From the NCBI RefSeq assembly GCF_004799035.1, contig NZ_MWIO01000043.1, positions 1 to 33,888 on the forward strand: a stretch of 33,888 bases of DNA. Direction: 5' to 3'. This document shows positions 1 to 7,091 of this stretch, in pieces (positions within the stretch are counted from its first letter, which is position 1; each line of letters starts with the position of its first letter). Both the position numbers and the translations under genes were made by a program. The notes beneath the pieces were generated by a model. That model was not told the DNA's origin, ran no database searches, and worked only from the letters and a program-made list of their open reading frames with translations. Source of the DNA: Rhodanobacter lindaniclasticus. Its GTDB lineage: Bacteria > Pseudomonadota > Gammaproteobacteria > Xanthomonadales > Rhodanobacteraceae.

Positions 1-1
1 A

Positions 2-619
2 TTACCTTGAGCGGTTCCACAACCCGCGCATGCGTCGTAGAGTTGCTCGGCGCGACCGGGAGTTTTCAGCCTTAATCAAACCGTCCGTGGAAACGGGGTA
101 GAACCCAATCTGATTCACACCGGGCTTGGATAGGGCTGCGCCGATGAATTGGGCGGCGGCCTCACCGGCCTTTCTGTCCAGCGTCAAATGCAACGAGGGT
201 GTGTGCACAACGATGATGTTTCCCGAGTTGTTGGTCACATTGATCGAGTGATCGTTGATGTGTTTAACCCTCGCCGGTTCCTCCCCCTTAAGGAACCGAT
301 ACAGCTCGATGGATTCTTTGACCGTTGCGGCCACGCTGATCAGGTTGGGCAACATCGGCAAGGTCGCGGCCGTGGCTTGCATGACCTGGAACATGAGGTC
401 GGTACCGAACGACGCGTGCTTGAACGCGGTGATATCAGCGGTTACCTGCACATCCTCGCCGTACAACTTGTGGGCCGCCGCGACCACAAAATTGGAGAAT
501 GCCACCATGTTGGCGGCGGCATCATAGACGTTCATAGTACCGTCGTCGACGGCGGGCCCTTGATAGCGCAGCAGGATGCTCACACCACGCTCCTCTTCGC
601 GCTGAAGTTCCTCGGTCAT
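2..619 (-). CDS. Hypothetical protein, 205 aa
   Basis: I do not recognise the family. I chose the ATG at 619 over a TTG at 652 because AAGGA lies just upstream of it, although the spacing is short. The protein has a charged N-terminus, a middle stretch rich in Ala, Met and Phe (about residues 30-100) and a beta-like segment with VTNNSGNIIVVHTP near residue 140. There is no signal peptide or clear membrane segment, so it is probably cytoplasmic. The last 19 residues contain 8 arginines and look unlike the rest, which may mean the natural end was lost by frameshift or recombination near the contig edge. It lies in a lower-GC accessory stretch and is divergent from the XAC0095-type gene. Confidence 0.6.
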   Translation of the reverse strand: MTEELQREEERGVSILLRYQGPAVDDGTMNVYDAAANMVAFSNFVVAAAHKLYGEDVQVTADITAFKHASFGTDLMFQVMQATAATLPMLPNLISVAATVKESIELYRFLKGEEPARVKHINDHSINVTNNSGNIIVVHTPSLHLTLDRKAGEAAAQFIGAALSKPGVNQIGFYPVSTDGLIKAENSRSRRATLRRMRGLWNRSR

Positions 620-845
620 TCTTCCTTGTCCCCGTCTCACGCGCCGCGACAAGCGCCCCTAGTGCCTATGTAGCACGTCGCAACGGATCTCACCAACTTA
701 GCCCCTGACTGAGTTGCAGCCACCATTGGTGCCCGGTATGTCCACGTCTTTGCCCAGGTGATCAGGACAAACGCGACTGTTGACACCATCCAAGTGCAAT
801 AGCAGACTCCATCCCAAGGAGCGTCGAAACTCCACACAGAGCGGT

Positions 846-875
846 ACCCACCTCCGACAAACCGGTGGGTTTTTT
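846..875 (+). terminator. Hairpin followed by T run, terminator-like
   Basis: ACCCACC (846-852) pairs with GGTGGGT (864-870) over an 11-base loop, and five further Ts follow directly (871-875). This is the form of an intrinsic terminator on the + strand. No + strand gene lies upstream in the window, so it may instead be the first element of the structured leader or an attenuator. Confidence 0.55.
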
Positions 876-1016
876 GTACCTGTTCGCAGGTACAAGCCGA
901 CGCGAAGCCTGCGTCGGGAGGGCGGCTAATACAACACCCGCAAGGGGAATACGCCCGCCGGCTCTGTGCGGTTTCGAACCTCCCGACTTCCCGTCCGTCG
1001 CCATGCCGTGGACGGG
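875..1016 (+). ncRNA. Candidate structured RNA or leader (C4-like?) upstream of the XAC0095 gene
   Basis: Seen directly: a perfect 8-bp hairpin TGTACCTG-TTCG-CAGGTACA (875-894); a 7-bp hairpin CCGACGC/GCGTCGG (897-903/911-917); a 9-bp long-range pairing GTCGGGAGG (913-921) with CCTCCCGAC (979-987); and a 7-bp hairpin CCCGTCC/GGACGGG (990-996/1010-1016). The second hairpin and the long-range stem share bases 913-917, so they exclude each other, as in a switch. The enclosed part (922-978), with its GCCGGCTCTGTGCGG stretch, reminds me of the C4 antisense RNAs of P1/P4-type phages and satellites. That resemblance is from memory and uncertain. It could also be a translational leader of the downstream gene. 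Confidence 0.45.
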
Positions 1017-1041
1017 CACTTCATGGAACTAGGAGGCAATC

Positions 1042-1716
1042 ATGTCGACGTTCGATGCGGATGATCTGGGAGTGACCGGCTATTTCCTGCCGGAGGACAG
1101 CCAGCTGCGGCTGAAGCAGTTGCGCGAGTACGTGGGGTTCCTGACCAACCTGGCGCGACCGCGCAGGCCGGACGAGGATCGGGAGTGGTTCTCGGAGATT
1201 CGCCCGGGCGAAGTGGCGATCTGCCTGGAACTGCTGGAGGAGCAGATCGCCCAGGTGCTGGACGAACTTTCCTGGCCGGCCGAACGTGGCGAAAGGGCGG
1301 CAGCAGGCGAGGCCGATGCGGACGCGGAGGCTCACGCAGAAGCTGCGGAACCGGATGTTACCGAGTCGGTAACGGATGAGGCCGGCAACCGCCACCTCTT
1401 CGCTGTCACCCTGGATCAGATCGACGAGATCAACCTGCTGCTGAGCAGCCTTCGGGCTCTTGGCAACGTGGTGACCTGCAGCGATCACGCCGAGTTGTCC
1501 GACGCCACGCTGTCGATCATGGGCGACGCTATCGTTCGCGACGCGGAGAAGCTGCACGACATCGTCAGCGACATCTATGACGAGCAGCGGTTGGAGCCAC
1601 CGCACGGGGCGAAACCCGGCGTGCGCGAGGCGCCTGCCACCTACCTCGCGCTGCCCGGGCACGTGCTCATGGGCAGCGCGTCGCCCGTCATGCGGCAACT
1701 GCCCACCTGCCATTAG
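1042..1716 (+). CDS. XAC0095 family protein
   Basis: 224-aa acidic, soluble protein of unknown function. The N-terminal third, with the motif GYFLPEDSQLRLKQLREYV (residues 13-31) and a following R-GEVAICLELLEEQ stretch, is what I recognise as the xanthomonad XAC0095 family. An Ala/Glu/Asp-rich linker (about residues 85-112) separates it from a second helical part (about 118-180). The start is fixed by AGGAGG six bases upstream. No signal peptide or membrane segment is visible. It stands alone behind the structured leader at 846-1016, and that leader probably controls it. The family call is from sequence memory; the function is unknown. Confidence 0.75.
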   Translation: MSTFDADDLGVTGYFLPEDSQLRLKQLREYVGFLTNLARPRRPDEDREWFSEIRPGEVAICLELLEEQIAQVLDELSWPAERGERAAAGEADADAEAHAEAAEPDVTESVTDEAGNRHLFAVTLDQIDEINLLLSSLRALGNVVTCSDHAELSDATLSIMGDAIVRDAEKLHDIVSDIYDEQRLEPPHGAKPGVREAPATYLALPGHVLMGSASPVMRQLPTCH

Positions 1717-2090
1717 CGGGCACCCACGCGCGCCAGCGGGCCAGCCGCGCTCGCTGGTGCGTATTCCGTCGTTTCGGACTTCTGGGGGGCTTCCAAACGA
1801 GGACGGGGGAAACTGCATTGGAATGATTTCCTCCATCACTTGGCTCGTTGCAAGGAAATTCGACAACGTGTCGGGGGCAAAAACGTGGAAGGCCGATTTC
1901 CTCTCAACGCGACCGAGCCTGCAGGTATCACGATCTGTCCCTCGCATGTATGACTGAAGAAGCTGGCCAAAAACTGCCAGAATATTGATTCTCTCGCCCC
2001 GGGAGCCGCCGATGCCTCTCGCACAGCCCCTGTGTTCTTGCGGCCGGGGAGTGTGGTCAGGTTCACTTCGTGACTTTGAAGGTGAGTGGG
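1717..2090. other. 374-base gene-free spacer
   Basis: No gene is supported here. The first ~60 bases hold an imperfect GC-rich inverted repeat (around 1730-1770) that could stop transcription of the XAC0095 gene, but it has no T run. From about 1790 onward the composition becomes less GC-rich. The ribosome-binding site AAGGTGA of the RhuM gene lies at 2079-2085. Confidence 0.5.
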
Positions 2091-3140
2091 ATGACGGACG
2101 ACGACAAGAAACTGATTCGCAATAGCACCGCCGAATTCCTGATCTTCACGGCCCAAGCTGGCGAACAGAGCATCGAGGCGCGCTACGAGAACGACACTGT
2201 CTGGCTGTCGCAGAAGCTGATGGCCGAGCTGTTTGCGGTGGACGTGCGTACCGTGAGCGAGCATCTGAAGAACGTCTACGAATCGGGAGAACTGGCGCGG
2301 AAAGCAACTATCCGGAAATTCCGGATAGTTCAGGTTGAGGGCGAGCGTGAGGTGGCCCGTAATGTCGATTTCTACAACCTCGACACGATTATCTCGGTCG
2401 GCTACCGGGTCAATTCCGTGCGCGCGACCCAGTTTCGCCAATGGGCCACAGGCGTACTGCGCGAGTTCGCCCTGAAAGGCTATGTGCTGGACCGGAAGCG
2501 CATGGAGAACGGCGCGTTTCTGGGCAAGGACTACTTCGAGCGGCTGCTGGCGGAGGTTCGTGAGATCCGGCTCAGCGAACGCCGGTTCTACCAGAAGATC
2601 ACCGACATCTATGCGACGGCGGTCGATTACAACAAGGATGCGCCCACCACCAAGGCCTTTTTCGCCAAGGTGCAGAACAAGCTGCACTTCGCCATCCACG
2701 GCCAGACGGCTGCCGAGCTGATCCAGCAACGCGCAGACAGCGGCAAACCGCACATGGGCCTGACCAGTTGGGAGGGCGCACCCAACGGCAAGATCGTCAG
2801 AACCGATGTGGCCGTGGCCAAGAATTACCTCACTGCCGACGAACTCGAAGCGCTTGGGCGCGTGGTCAACGCCTACCTCGACCTGGCCGAGGATCGCGCG
2901 CGTCGCAACATTCCGATGACGATGGAAGATTGGGCCACGCGGCTTGACGCGTTCCTTGCATTCACCGAACGCGACATCCTGCGCGATGCCGGCAAGATTT
3001 CCGCCGAGACCGCCAGGCTGCACGCTCAAAGCGAGTTCGAGAAATACCGGATCGTGCAGGACCGTCTTTTCGAAAGCGATTTTGATCGCGTGATGCAGCA
3101 GTTGGCCGACGAGCAAGACTCCGATGAGGATGGGACATAG
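2091..3140 (+). CDS. RhuM family protein (virulence RhuM-like)
   Basis: 349-aa member of the RhuM family, named after a gene of Salmonella pathogenicity island 3; the biochemical role is not established. Seen: an N-terminal DNA-binding-like part with TVWLSQKLMAELF and VDVRTVSEHLKN (about residues 38-66), the conserved block DFYNLDTIISVGYRVNS (about 105-121), then RFRQWA and the long helical C-terminal half. I chose the ATG at 2091 because AAGGTGA precedes it at normal spacing; a GTG at 2070 is an alternative. The protein is full length. RhuM genes often sit inside type I restriction loci, and a short hsdM-like start follows directly (3144). The gene lies in a lower-GC accessory patch. Confidence 0.85.
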   Translation: MTDDDKKLIRNSTAEFLIFTAQAGEQSIEARYENDTVWLSQKLMAELFAVDVRTVSEHLKNVYESGELARKATIRKFRIVQVEGEREVARNVDFYNLDTIISVGYRVNSVRATQFRQWATGVLREFALKGYVLDRKRMENGAFLGKDYFERLLAEVREIRLSERRFYQKITDIYATAVDYNKDAPTTKAFFAKVQNKLHFAIHGQTAAELIQQRADSGKPHMGLTSWEGAPNGKIVRTDVAVAKNYLTADELEALGRVVNAYLDLAEDRARRNIPMTMEDWATRLDAFLAFTERDILRDAGKISAETARLHAQSEFEKYRIVQDRLFESDFDRVMQQLADEQDSDEDGT

Positions 3141-3143
3141 CGC

Positions 3144-3182
3144 GTGGCTATCAAGAAGAACAAACGGCGAATTCAACTTTGA
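3144..3182 (+). pseudogene. Possible truncated start of type I restriction hsdM
   Basis: Four bases after the RhuM stop, a GTG opens a frame reading VAIKKNKRRIQL and then stops. HsdM proteins of the common type I family start with MAIKKSELYSSLW-like sequence, so the first five residues fit and the rest does not. With RhuM genes commonly found inside hsd operons, this suggests the locus was cut here, perhaps by the insertion element whose remnant follows. The match is very short and could be chance. Confidence 0.3.
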
Positions 3183-3405
3183 AGTGCACCACCTGATGCC
3201 GTGAAGAAGCCCAGGCGCGGTAGCCTGCGCAGCTTCACCGCCAAGTGAGCACCGGGCGATTTCCTGCGTGGCCCGAACGTAGAAGTCGTCGTTCTCTCCG
3301 GGTGGGTCTGACTCGTTGCTGCCGGGTTGCGCTGACGGAGAATCGAAATGGGGTTCCCCAGGCGAGCCGGGCAGAGCGATGCATCGGGAGGTGCCGCCTG
3401 GCGCA

Positions 3406-3519
3406 GGGGTTGCAGTCCACCTCGTGGGCCAGCATCACCCAAAGCTGGTGTGCATGCTTGTTGGCGATGGCGACCAGTACCTTGCCGAACGCCAGCCGCG
3501 CGGCCAGGGATAGAATCCG
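3406..3519 (-). pseudogene. Remnant of an IS110-family transposase C-terminus
   Basis: On the minus strand, about 38 residues read RILSLAARLAFGKVLVAIAN followed by KHAHQLWVML. The pattern VAxANKxARxxWxML is typical of the end of the transposase domain of IS110-family elements. Upstream and downstream of this stretch the frame no longer resembles a transposase, so only a fragment remains. IS110 elements lack strong terminal inverted repeats, and I could not define the ends. The fragment marks past insertion at the border of the accessory patch. Confidence 0.6.
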
Positions 3520-3559
3520 GAGTCGCGGCGGGAGTTGGCCCGCGGTCACTGGAGGCACC

Positions 3560-3994
3560 ATGACGTCCGAGTTCCCTTCTGTTGTTGAGTACTCCGCCGA
3601 GCAGGCGAAATTTTCCGGTCTGGAAGTGCTGGACATCCAGGCACTCCAAGCTGCTGTCGCGGAGCCCTACAAGAACCAGGTGCTCCTGAACGTAAACGCA
3701 GACTGCTTGCGGATGGCGGTGTTCGAAGAAGAGTACCGCTGGCACTACCATCCGGACAGTGACGAGTTGTTTCTGGTCGTGGCTGGTGAACTCCATATCG
3801 AATTTTATGATCGGGAAGAGGTCGTCCTCCGGCCATGGCAGGTTTTGGTGGTGCCTGGTGGCGTGGCCCATCGAACCCGGGCGGTGGGTCGTACGGTCAA
3901 CCTCACCGTTGAAAGGCAAAGCGGGCAGGTCGAGTTCGTCGAGCCGCCGCCCAACAAATCCTCAGGAAACTTTCCGTCAACCCCGGGTGCATGA
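3560..3994 (+). CDS. Cupin domain-containing protein
   Basis: 144-aa single-domain cupin. Seen: motif 1 as WHYHPDSDELFLVVAGEL (about residues 57-74), with two His and a Glu as probable metal ligands, and motif 2 as PGGVAHRTRA (about residues 100-109), with the fourth ligand His. Small cupins of this type bind a metal and act as dioxygenases, isomerases or ligand binders; the substrate cannot be read from the sequence. The ATG at 3560 is preceded by GGAGG at 3551-3555. An in-frame extension upstream runs into the insertion remnant and is rejected. It converges with the Lrp gene and has no evident operon partner. Confidence 0.85.
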   Translation: MTSEFPSVVEYSAEQAKFSGLEVLDIQALQAAVAEPYKNQVLLNVNADCLRMAVFEEEYRWHYHPDSDELFLVVAGELHIEFYDREEVVLRPWQVLVVPGGVAHRTRAVGRTVNLTVERQSGQVEFVEPPPNKSSGNFPSTPGA

Positions 3995-4081
3995 TGCCTT
4001 TGCCCTGAGCTCTCGGGCGACTGCCGGTACTCGTGTTGCCCTTCGTGGGGTTCTACCCCGCTCGCTGCCATCGACGGTGTA

Positions 4082-4561
4082 TCAGGCAGGCAGCGCGTCC
4101 ACCGGTACGGCCAGCCCGCGCTTGAGCGTGTCCAGCGCCACGCGGGTGCGGAAGCGTTTCACGTTGGCGTTGTCGGCGATCAGCCGCTGCATCAGTGCGT
4201 CGTAATCGTCGACGTCGCGCGCGCTCACCACCAGCACGTAATCGCCGTCGCCGGTCACGTACCAGGCCTGCTGGATCGCCGGCTCCGACGCGATCCACTG
4301 GCGCAGGCTGGCCAGCAGCTCGGGCCGTTCGCGCTCGACCTCGAGATCGACGATCACGGCGAGCCGCTGGTCGACGCTACGCGGATCGATCAACGCGACC
4401 TCGGCCACGATCACCCCGTCCTCGCGCAGGCGCGCCATGCGTCGTTGCACGGCGGACGCGGACAGGCCGATGTCGGTGCCGATCATTTCCGCGGAGCGCC
4501 GTGCGTCGCGCTGCACGATGGCGAGGATCCGGCGGTCGAATTTGTCGAGTTCGGCGGGCAT
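4082..4561 (-). CDS. Lrp/AsnC family transcriptional regulator
   Basis: 159-aa regulator. The N-terminal winged helix-turn-helix spans residues ~1-55 (LDKFDRRILAIVQRDARRS and LSASAVQRRMARLREDGVI), followed by the C-terminal RAM ligand-binding domain (about 65-145, with AWYVTGDGDYVL). The family senses amino acids. It is divergent from the PLP-dependent dehydratase-like gene at 4683, with 121 bases between, so it probably controls that gene. The start is the ATG at 4561; a TTG at 4570 is possible. A CTCGAG site lies inside (4340). The last 16 codons (DTLKRGLAVPVDALPA) have a diverged copy at the end of the LysR gene at 7041. Confidence 0.92.
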   Translation of the reverse strand: MPAELDKFDRRILAIVQRDARRSAEMIGTDIGLSASAVQRRMARLREDGVIVAEVALIDPRSVDQRLAVIVDLEVERERPELLASLRQWIASEPAIQQAWYVTGDGDYVLVVSARDVDDYDALMQRLIADNANVKRFRTRVALDTLKRGLAVPVDALPA

Positions 4562-4637
4562 CGGGCGCAAACACCTCGTGGGGCGGGGAGAAAACCTGTT
4601 TCGCGGGCAGACAACGCCACTTCGCCGCGCCGCGGAA

Positions 4638-4650
4638 ACCTAGCATAGGT
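4638..4650. promoter_or_regulatory. Inverted repeat in Lrp/dehydratase divergent promoter region
   Basis: ACCTA-GCA-TAGGT is a perfect 5-bp inverted repeat 32 bases before the dehydratase start, in the 121-base divergent intergenic region. It could be the operator of the Lrp-type regulator. The arms are short, so this is suggestive only. Confidence 0.3.
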
Positions 4651-4682
4651 CGTCGCCTCCACGTCGCTGCGAGCCTTCGTCC

Positions 4683-5636
4683 ATGCCCATGCAAACCCGC
4701 CTCGATCGCATCCTCGACGCCTCGCGTCACATCGATCCGGTATTCCTGGATTCGCCCACGCACACCAGCGCCACGCTCGACGCGGCGCTGCGCTGCCGAC
4801 TGCTCGCCAAGGACGAAACCGCCAACCCGATCGGCTCGTTCAAGGGGCGCGGCACCGAGCTGTTCGCCGCGCTGGCGCTGCAGCCGGGCGAGCCGGTGGT
4901 CTGTGCGTCGGCCGGCAACTTCGGTCAGGGCCTGGCGCGGGCGGCGATCCGGCGCGGCCATGCCTGCACCGTGTTCGCCGCCCGAACCGCCAACCCGGTG
5001 AAGCTGGATGCGATGCGCCGCCTCGGCGCCGACGTGCGGCTGGCCGGCGCCGACTTCGATGCGGCCAAGGACGCCGCACGGGAGCATGCCGCCACCGCCG
5101 GCCAGCGCTTCGTGGAGGACGGCAGCGAAGCCGAGCTGGCCGAAGGCGCCGGCACGCTCGCGCTCGAACTGGCCACGTCGGCGCCGCTGGACGCCGTCGT
5201 GGTGCAGCTCGGCAACGGCGCGTTGCTGGCCGGGGTCGGCACCGCGATCCGGCACGCGGCGCCGCAGGCGGAAATCATCGCGGTGGTGGCCGCCGGTGCG
5301 CCGGCGATGAAGCTGTCGATCGACGCCGGGCGCGTCATCGAAACCGCCCACGCCGAAACCATCGCCGACGGCATCGCGGTGCGCGTGCCGATCGCCGCCA
5401 CGCTCGCACACCTGCGCGCGTGTTGCGACGAGGTGGTCGCCGTGTCCGAGGCGCAGATCTTCGAGGCCATGTGCCTCATCCACCGCCACCTCGGCATTGC
5501 CGTGGAGCCGTCCGGCGCGGTCGGCGTGGCGGCCATCCTCGACCTGCCGCAGCGCTTCGCCGGTCGCCGCGTGGCGACCATCCTCTGCGGCGGCAACCTG
5601 TCGCCCGCCATGCGCGAACGCCTGCTGGCGGCCTGA
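4683..5636 (+). CDS. PLP-dependent threonine/serine dehydratase-like enzyme
   Basis: 317-aa fold-type II PLP enzyme, probably deaminating a hydroxy amino acid or acting as a related lyase or racemase in the cytoplasm. Seen: the PLP lysine in NPIGSFKGRG (Lys54), a substrate-loop motif ASAGNFGQGLA (about residues 75-85) and a phosphate-binding loop QLGNGALLAG (about 178-187). The last two differ from the usual SAGNHAQG and GGGGL forms of threonine dehydratases, so the substrate may differ. There is no C-terminal ACT domain, so it is not the long biosynthetic IlvA type. It is divergent from an Lrp-type regulator that probably responds to the substrate amino acid. The GST gene follows after 31 bases in the same direction. 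Confidence 0.85.
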   Translation: MPMQTRLDRILDASRHIDPVFLDSPTHTSATLDAALRCRLLAKDETANPIGSFKGRGTELFAALALQPGEPVVCASAGNFGQGLARAAIRRGHACTVFAARTANPVKLDAMRRLGADVRLAGADFDAAKDAAREHAATAGQRFVEDGSEAELAEGAGTLALELATSAPLDAVVVQLGNGALLAGVGTAIRHAAPQAEIIAVVAAGAPAMKLSIDAGRVIETAHAETIADGIAVRVPIAATLAHLRACCDEVVAVSEAQIFEAMCLIHRHLGIAVEPSGAVGVAAILDLPQRFAGRRVATILCGGNLSPAMRERLLAA

Positions 5637-5667
5637 TCACGCTTTGTCTTGCGGAGCACGCCCACCG

Positions 5668-6297
5668 ATGAAACTTCTCTACCAGACGCACTCGCCCTAT
5701 GCGCGCAAGGTGCTCGTCGCCGCCCACGAACTCGGGCTGCAGCATCGCCTCGAGGTGGTGCACCACGACACCAGCCCCACCCGGCGCAATGACGAGGTGT
5801 TCGCGCTCAACCCGCTCGGCAAGGTGCCGGTGCTGGTCCTCGACGACGGCCCGGCGCTGTTCGACTCCAGCGTGATCTGCGAATACCTCGACGGCCTGCA
5901 TGACGGTACCCGGATCATCCCGGCCGAACCCGGCGCACGCTTCGGCGCCCTGCGCCGGCAGGCCCTGGCGCTGGGCATGGCCGACGCCGGCATCGCCGCG
6001 CGCTGGGAGGCCGAGCGCCGCCCCGAAGCCTCGCGCTGGCCGCCCATGCTGCAGGGCCAGCTGGACAAGATCGCCGCGGCCTGCGACCTGCTCGAACAGG
6101 AGCTCGGCGAGGCGCCACCGGCAGAAGCCGTGCCCGACATCGGCGACATCGCCCTGGCCACCACGCTCAGCTGGATCGCCTTCCGCCAGGTCTATCCGTT
6201 CGCCGAGGGCCGCCCGCGCCTGTCCGCCTGGTACGCGCGCTTCAGCCAGCGCCCCTCGATGCTGGCCACCACGCTCAGCGGCGACACCCGCGACTGA
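5668..6297 (+). CDS. Glutathione S-transferase family protein
   Basis: 209-aa cytosolic GST. The N-terminal thioredoxin-like domain (residues ~1-80) contains SPYARKV with the likely catalytic Ser9, NPLGKVPVL and the glutathione-binding DSSVICEYLD (about 71-80). The C-terminal part (90-205) is helical, with PDIGDIALATTLSW. Such enzymes conjugate or reduce electrophiles with glutathione; the substrate is unknown. The ATG at 5668 gives the usual GST start (MKLLYQTHSPYARK). It lies 31 bases after the dehydratase and may share its transcript. A CTCGAG site lies at 5749. Confidence 0.92.
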   Translation: MKLLYQTHSPYARKVLVAAHELGLQHRLEVVHHDTSPTRRNDEVFALNPLGKVPVLVLDDGPALFDSSVICEYLDGLHDGTRIIPAEPGARFGALRRQALALGMADAGIAARWEAERRPEASRWPPMLQGQLDKIAAACDLLEQELGEAPPAEAVPDIGDIALATTLSWIAFRQVYPFAEGRPRLSAWYARFSQRPSMLATTLSGDTRD

Positions 6298-6332
6298 ACG
6301 TCTTCCTCCGCACCGACTGGACGCACCGCCCC

Positions 6333-6521
6333 ATGAGCTCCCTCTGGACTGACCTGCTGTTCCTGCATGGCCACATCACCGATGCGCGCCTGGCGCGCCG
6401 ACTGGATGCAGCGAAGCGACCCGCACCGCCGCCGACCGCCATCGCGCCGGCAAAGTCCGCGCCCGGCTGGCTGTGGCGGCTTTGCCAGGGCATTGGTGAC
6501 GGCCAACTGCGTCGGCAGTAA
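6333..6521 (+). CDS. Small 62-aa protein, copy 1 of a duplicated family
   Basis: A second copy lies at 8707. The first 24 codons of both encode the identical sequence beginning MSSLWTDLLFLHGH and ending DARLARRL; the five base differences there are all synonymous third positions, which supports translation of this frame. The remainder is diverged but keeps PPP and a basic C-terminus. About 24 bases upstream of the start are also conserved, with GGA-GCACC but no strong Shine-Dalgarno. It contains no known domain; the N-terminal helix is amphipathic. It sits 35 bases after the GST gene. The function is unknown. Confidence 0.65.
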   Translation: MSSLWTDLLFLHGHITDARLARRLDAAKRPAPPPTAIAPAKSAPGWLWRLCQGIGDGQLRRQ

Positions 6522-6591
6522 GGTGTCACCCGGGTCGATGGTCCCGGGGACGGGAACGACCCCGCTGCTGCCCGATGCCATTGGAGCTTCC

Positions 6592-6987
6592 ATGACCGAC
6601 CGCCAGGCAACCTGCCGCTGTGGAAAGCTCGTCGTCCGCACGCGCGGCGAGCCGGTGCGGGTGTCGATCTGCCATTGCCTCGCGTGCCAGCAGCGCACGG
6701 GCAGCGTGTTCGGCATGCAGGCGCGGTTCCCGTCGGATGCGGTGACGATCGAGGGGCAGGGCAGAGAATACGCCCAGGCCGGTGACAGCGGCAGCATCGC
6801 CCACTTCCGGTTTTGCGGCGACTGCGGCGCCACCGTGTGCTGGCAGGCCGATGCGTTGCCGGGGTTCGTCACCGTGGCGGTCGGTGCCTTTGCCGATCCG
6901 CATTTCCCCCCGCCGCGCGTGTCGGTCTACGAGGAGCGCAAGCATGCATGGCTGCGCCTGCCGGACGACATGGAGCATTTCGATTGA
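6592..6987 (+). CDS. GFA family (glutathione-dependent formaldehyde-activating-like) protein
   Basis: 131-aa zinc protein of the GFA/CENP-V fold. The cysteine pattern is complete: CRC (8, 10), CHCLAC (27, 29, 32) and CGDCGATVC (75, 78, 83). These bind two zinc ions. The family was named for accelerating the reaction of formaldehyde with glutathione, but most members are uncharacterised. The ATG at 6592 has GGAG at 6583-6586. An in-frame upstream extension overlaps the small gene at 6333 and is rejected. It converges with the LysR gene (53 bases apart). Confidence 0.88.
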   Translation: MTDRQATCRCGKLVVRTRGEPVRVSICHCLACQQRTGSVFGMQARFPSDAVTIEGQGREYAQAGDSGSIAHFRFCGDCGATVCWQADALPGFVTVAVGAFADPHFPPPRVSVYEERKHAWLRLPDDMEHFD

Positions 6988-7040
6988 GCTGCGCGTCGAC
7001 CTTCTGACCGTCGTCGGCAAGGCGTGCCCGGCACGGTGAC

Positions 7041-7091
7041 TCAGGCGGGCATCGCGTCTGCTGGTACGGCTCGCCCACGCCTGAGCGTGTC
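7041..7091 (-). repeat. Leftover copy of the lrp gene 3' end
   Basis: These 51 bases align without gaps to 4082-4132, the end of the Lrp gene, with 42 of 51 identical, including the same stop position and reading frame. The two copies are direct repeats flanking 4133-7040. The poly-T tract at 7092-7099 marks the junction with the LysR gene. Confidence 0.7.

Larger units (their letters stand above)
620..1041. other. 422-base gene-free leader region, lower GC then highly structured
   Basis: No convincing coding frame is present. The first ~220 bases (620-840) show nothing I can identify. The last ~200 bases (841-1041) hold four hairpins and a long-range pairing, described separately, and end with the ribosome-binding site AGGAGG (1031-1036) of the gene at 1042. 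Confidence 0.6.
3141..3559. other. 419-base region of gene remnants
   Basis: No intact gene is present. It holds a possible 12-codon remnant of an hsdM start (3144-3182) and a decayed minus-strand IS110-type transposase end (about 3406-3519). The remainder has reading frames but no recognisable protein. The ribosome-binding site GGAGG of the cupin gene is at 3551-3555. Confidence 0.55.

Noticed and set aside
1836..3176. Minus-strand open frame opposite RhuM
   Set aside because: The RhuM frame has conserved family blocks and a ribosome-binding site; the antisense frame has neither.
3995..4081. Small hairpin GGGG-TTCTA-CCCC as terminator between cupin and lrp
   Set aside because: Only 4 bp of stem and no T run; too weak to list as a feature.
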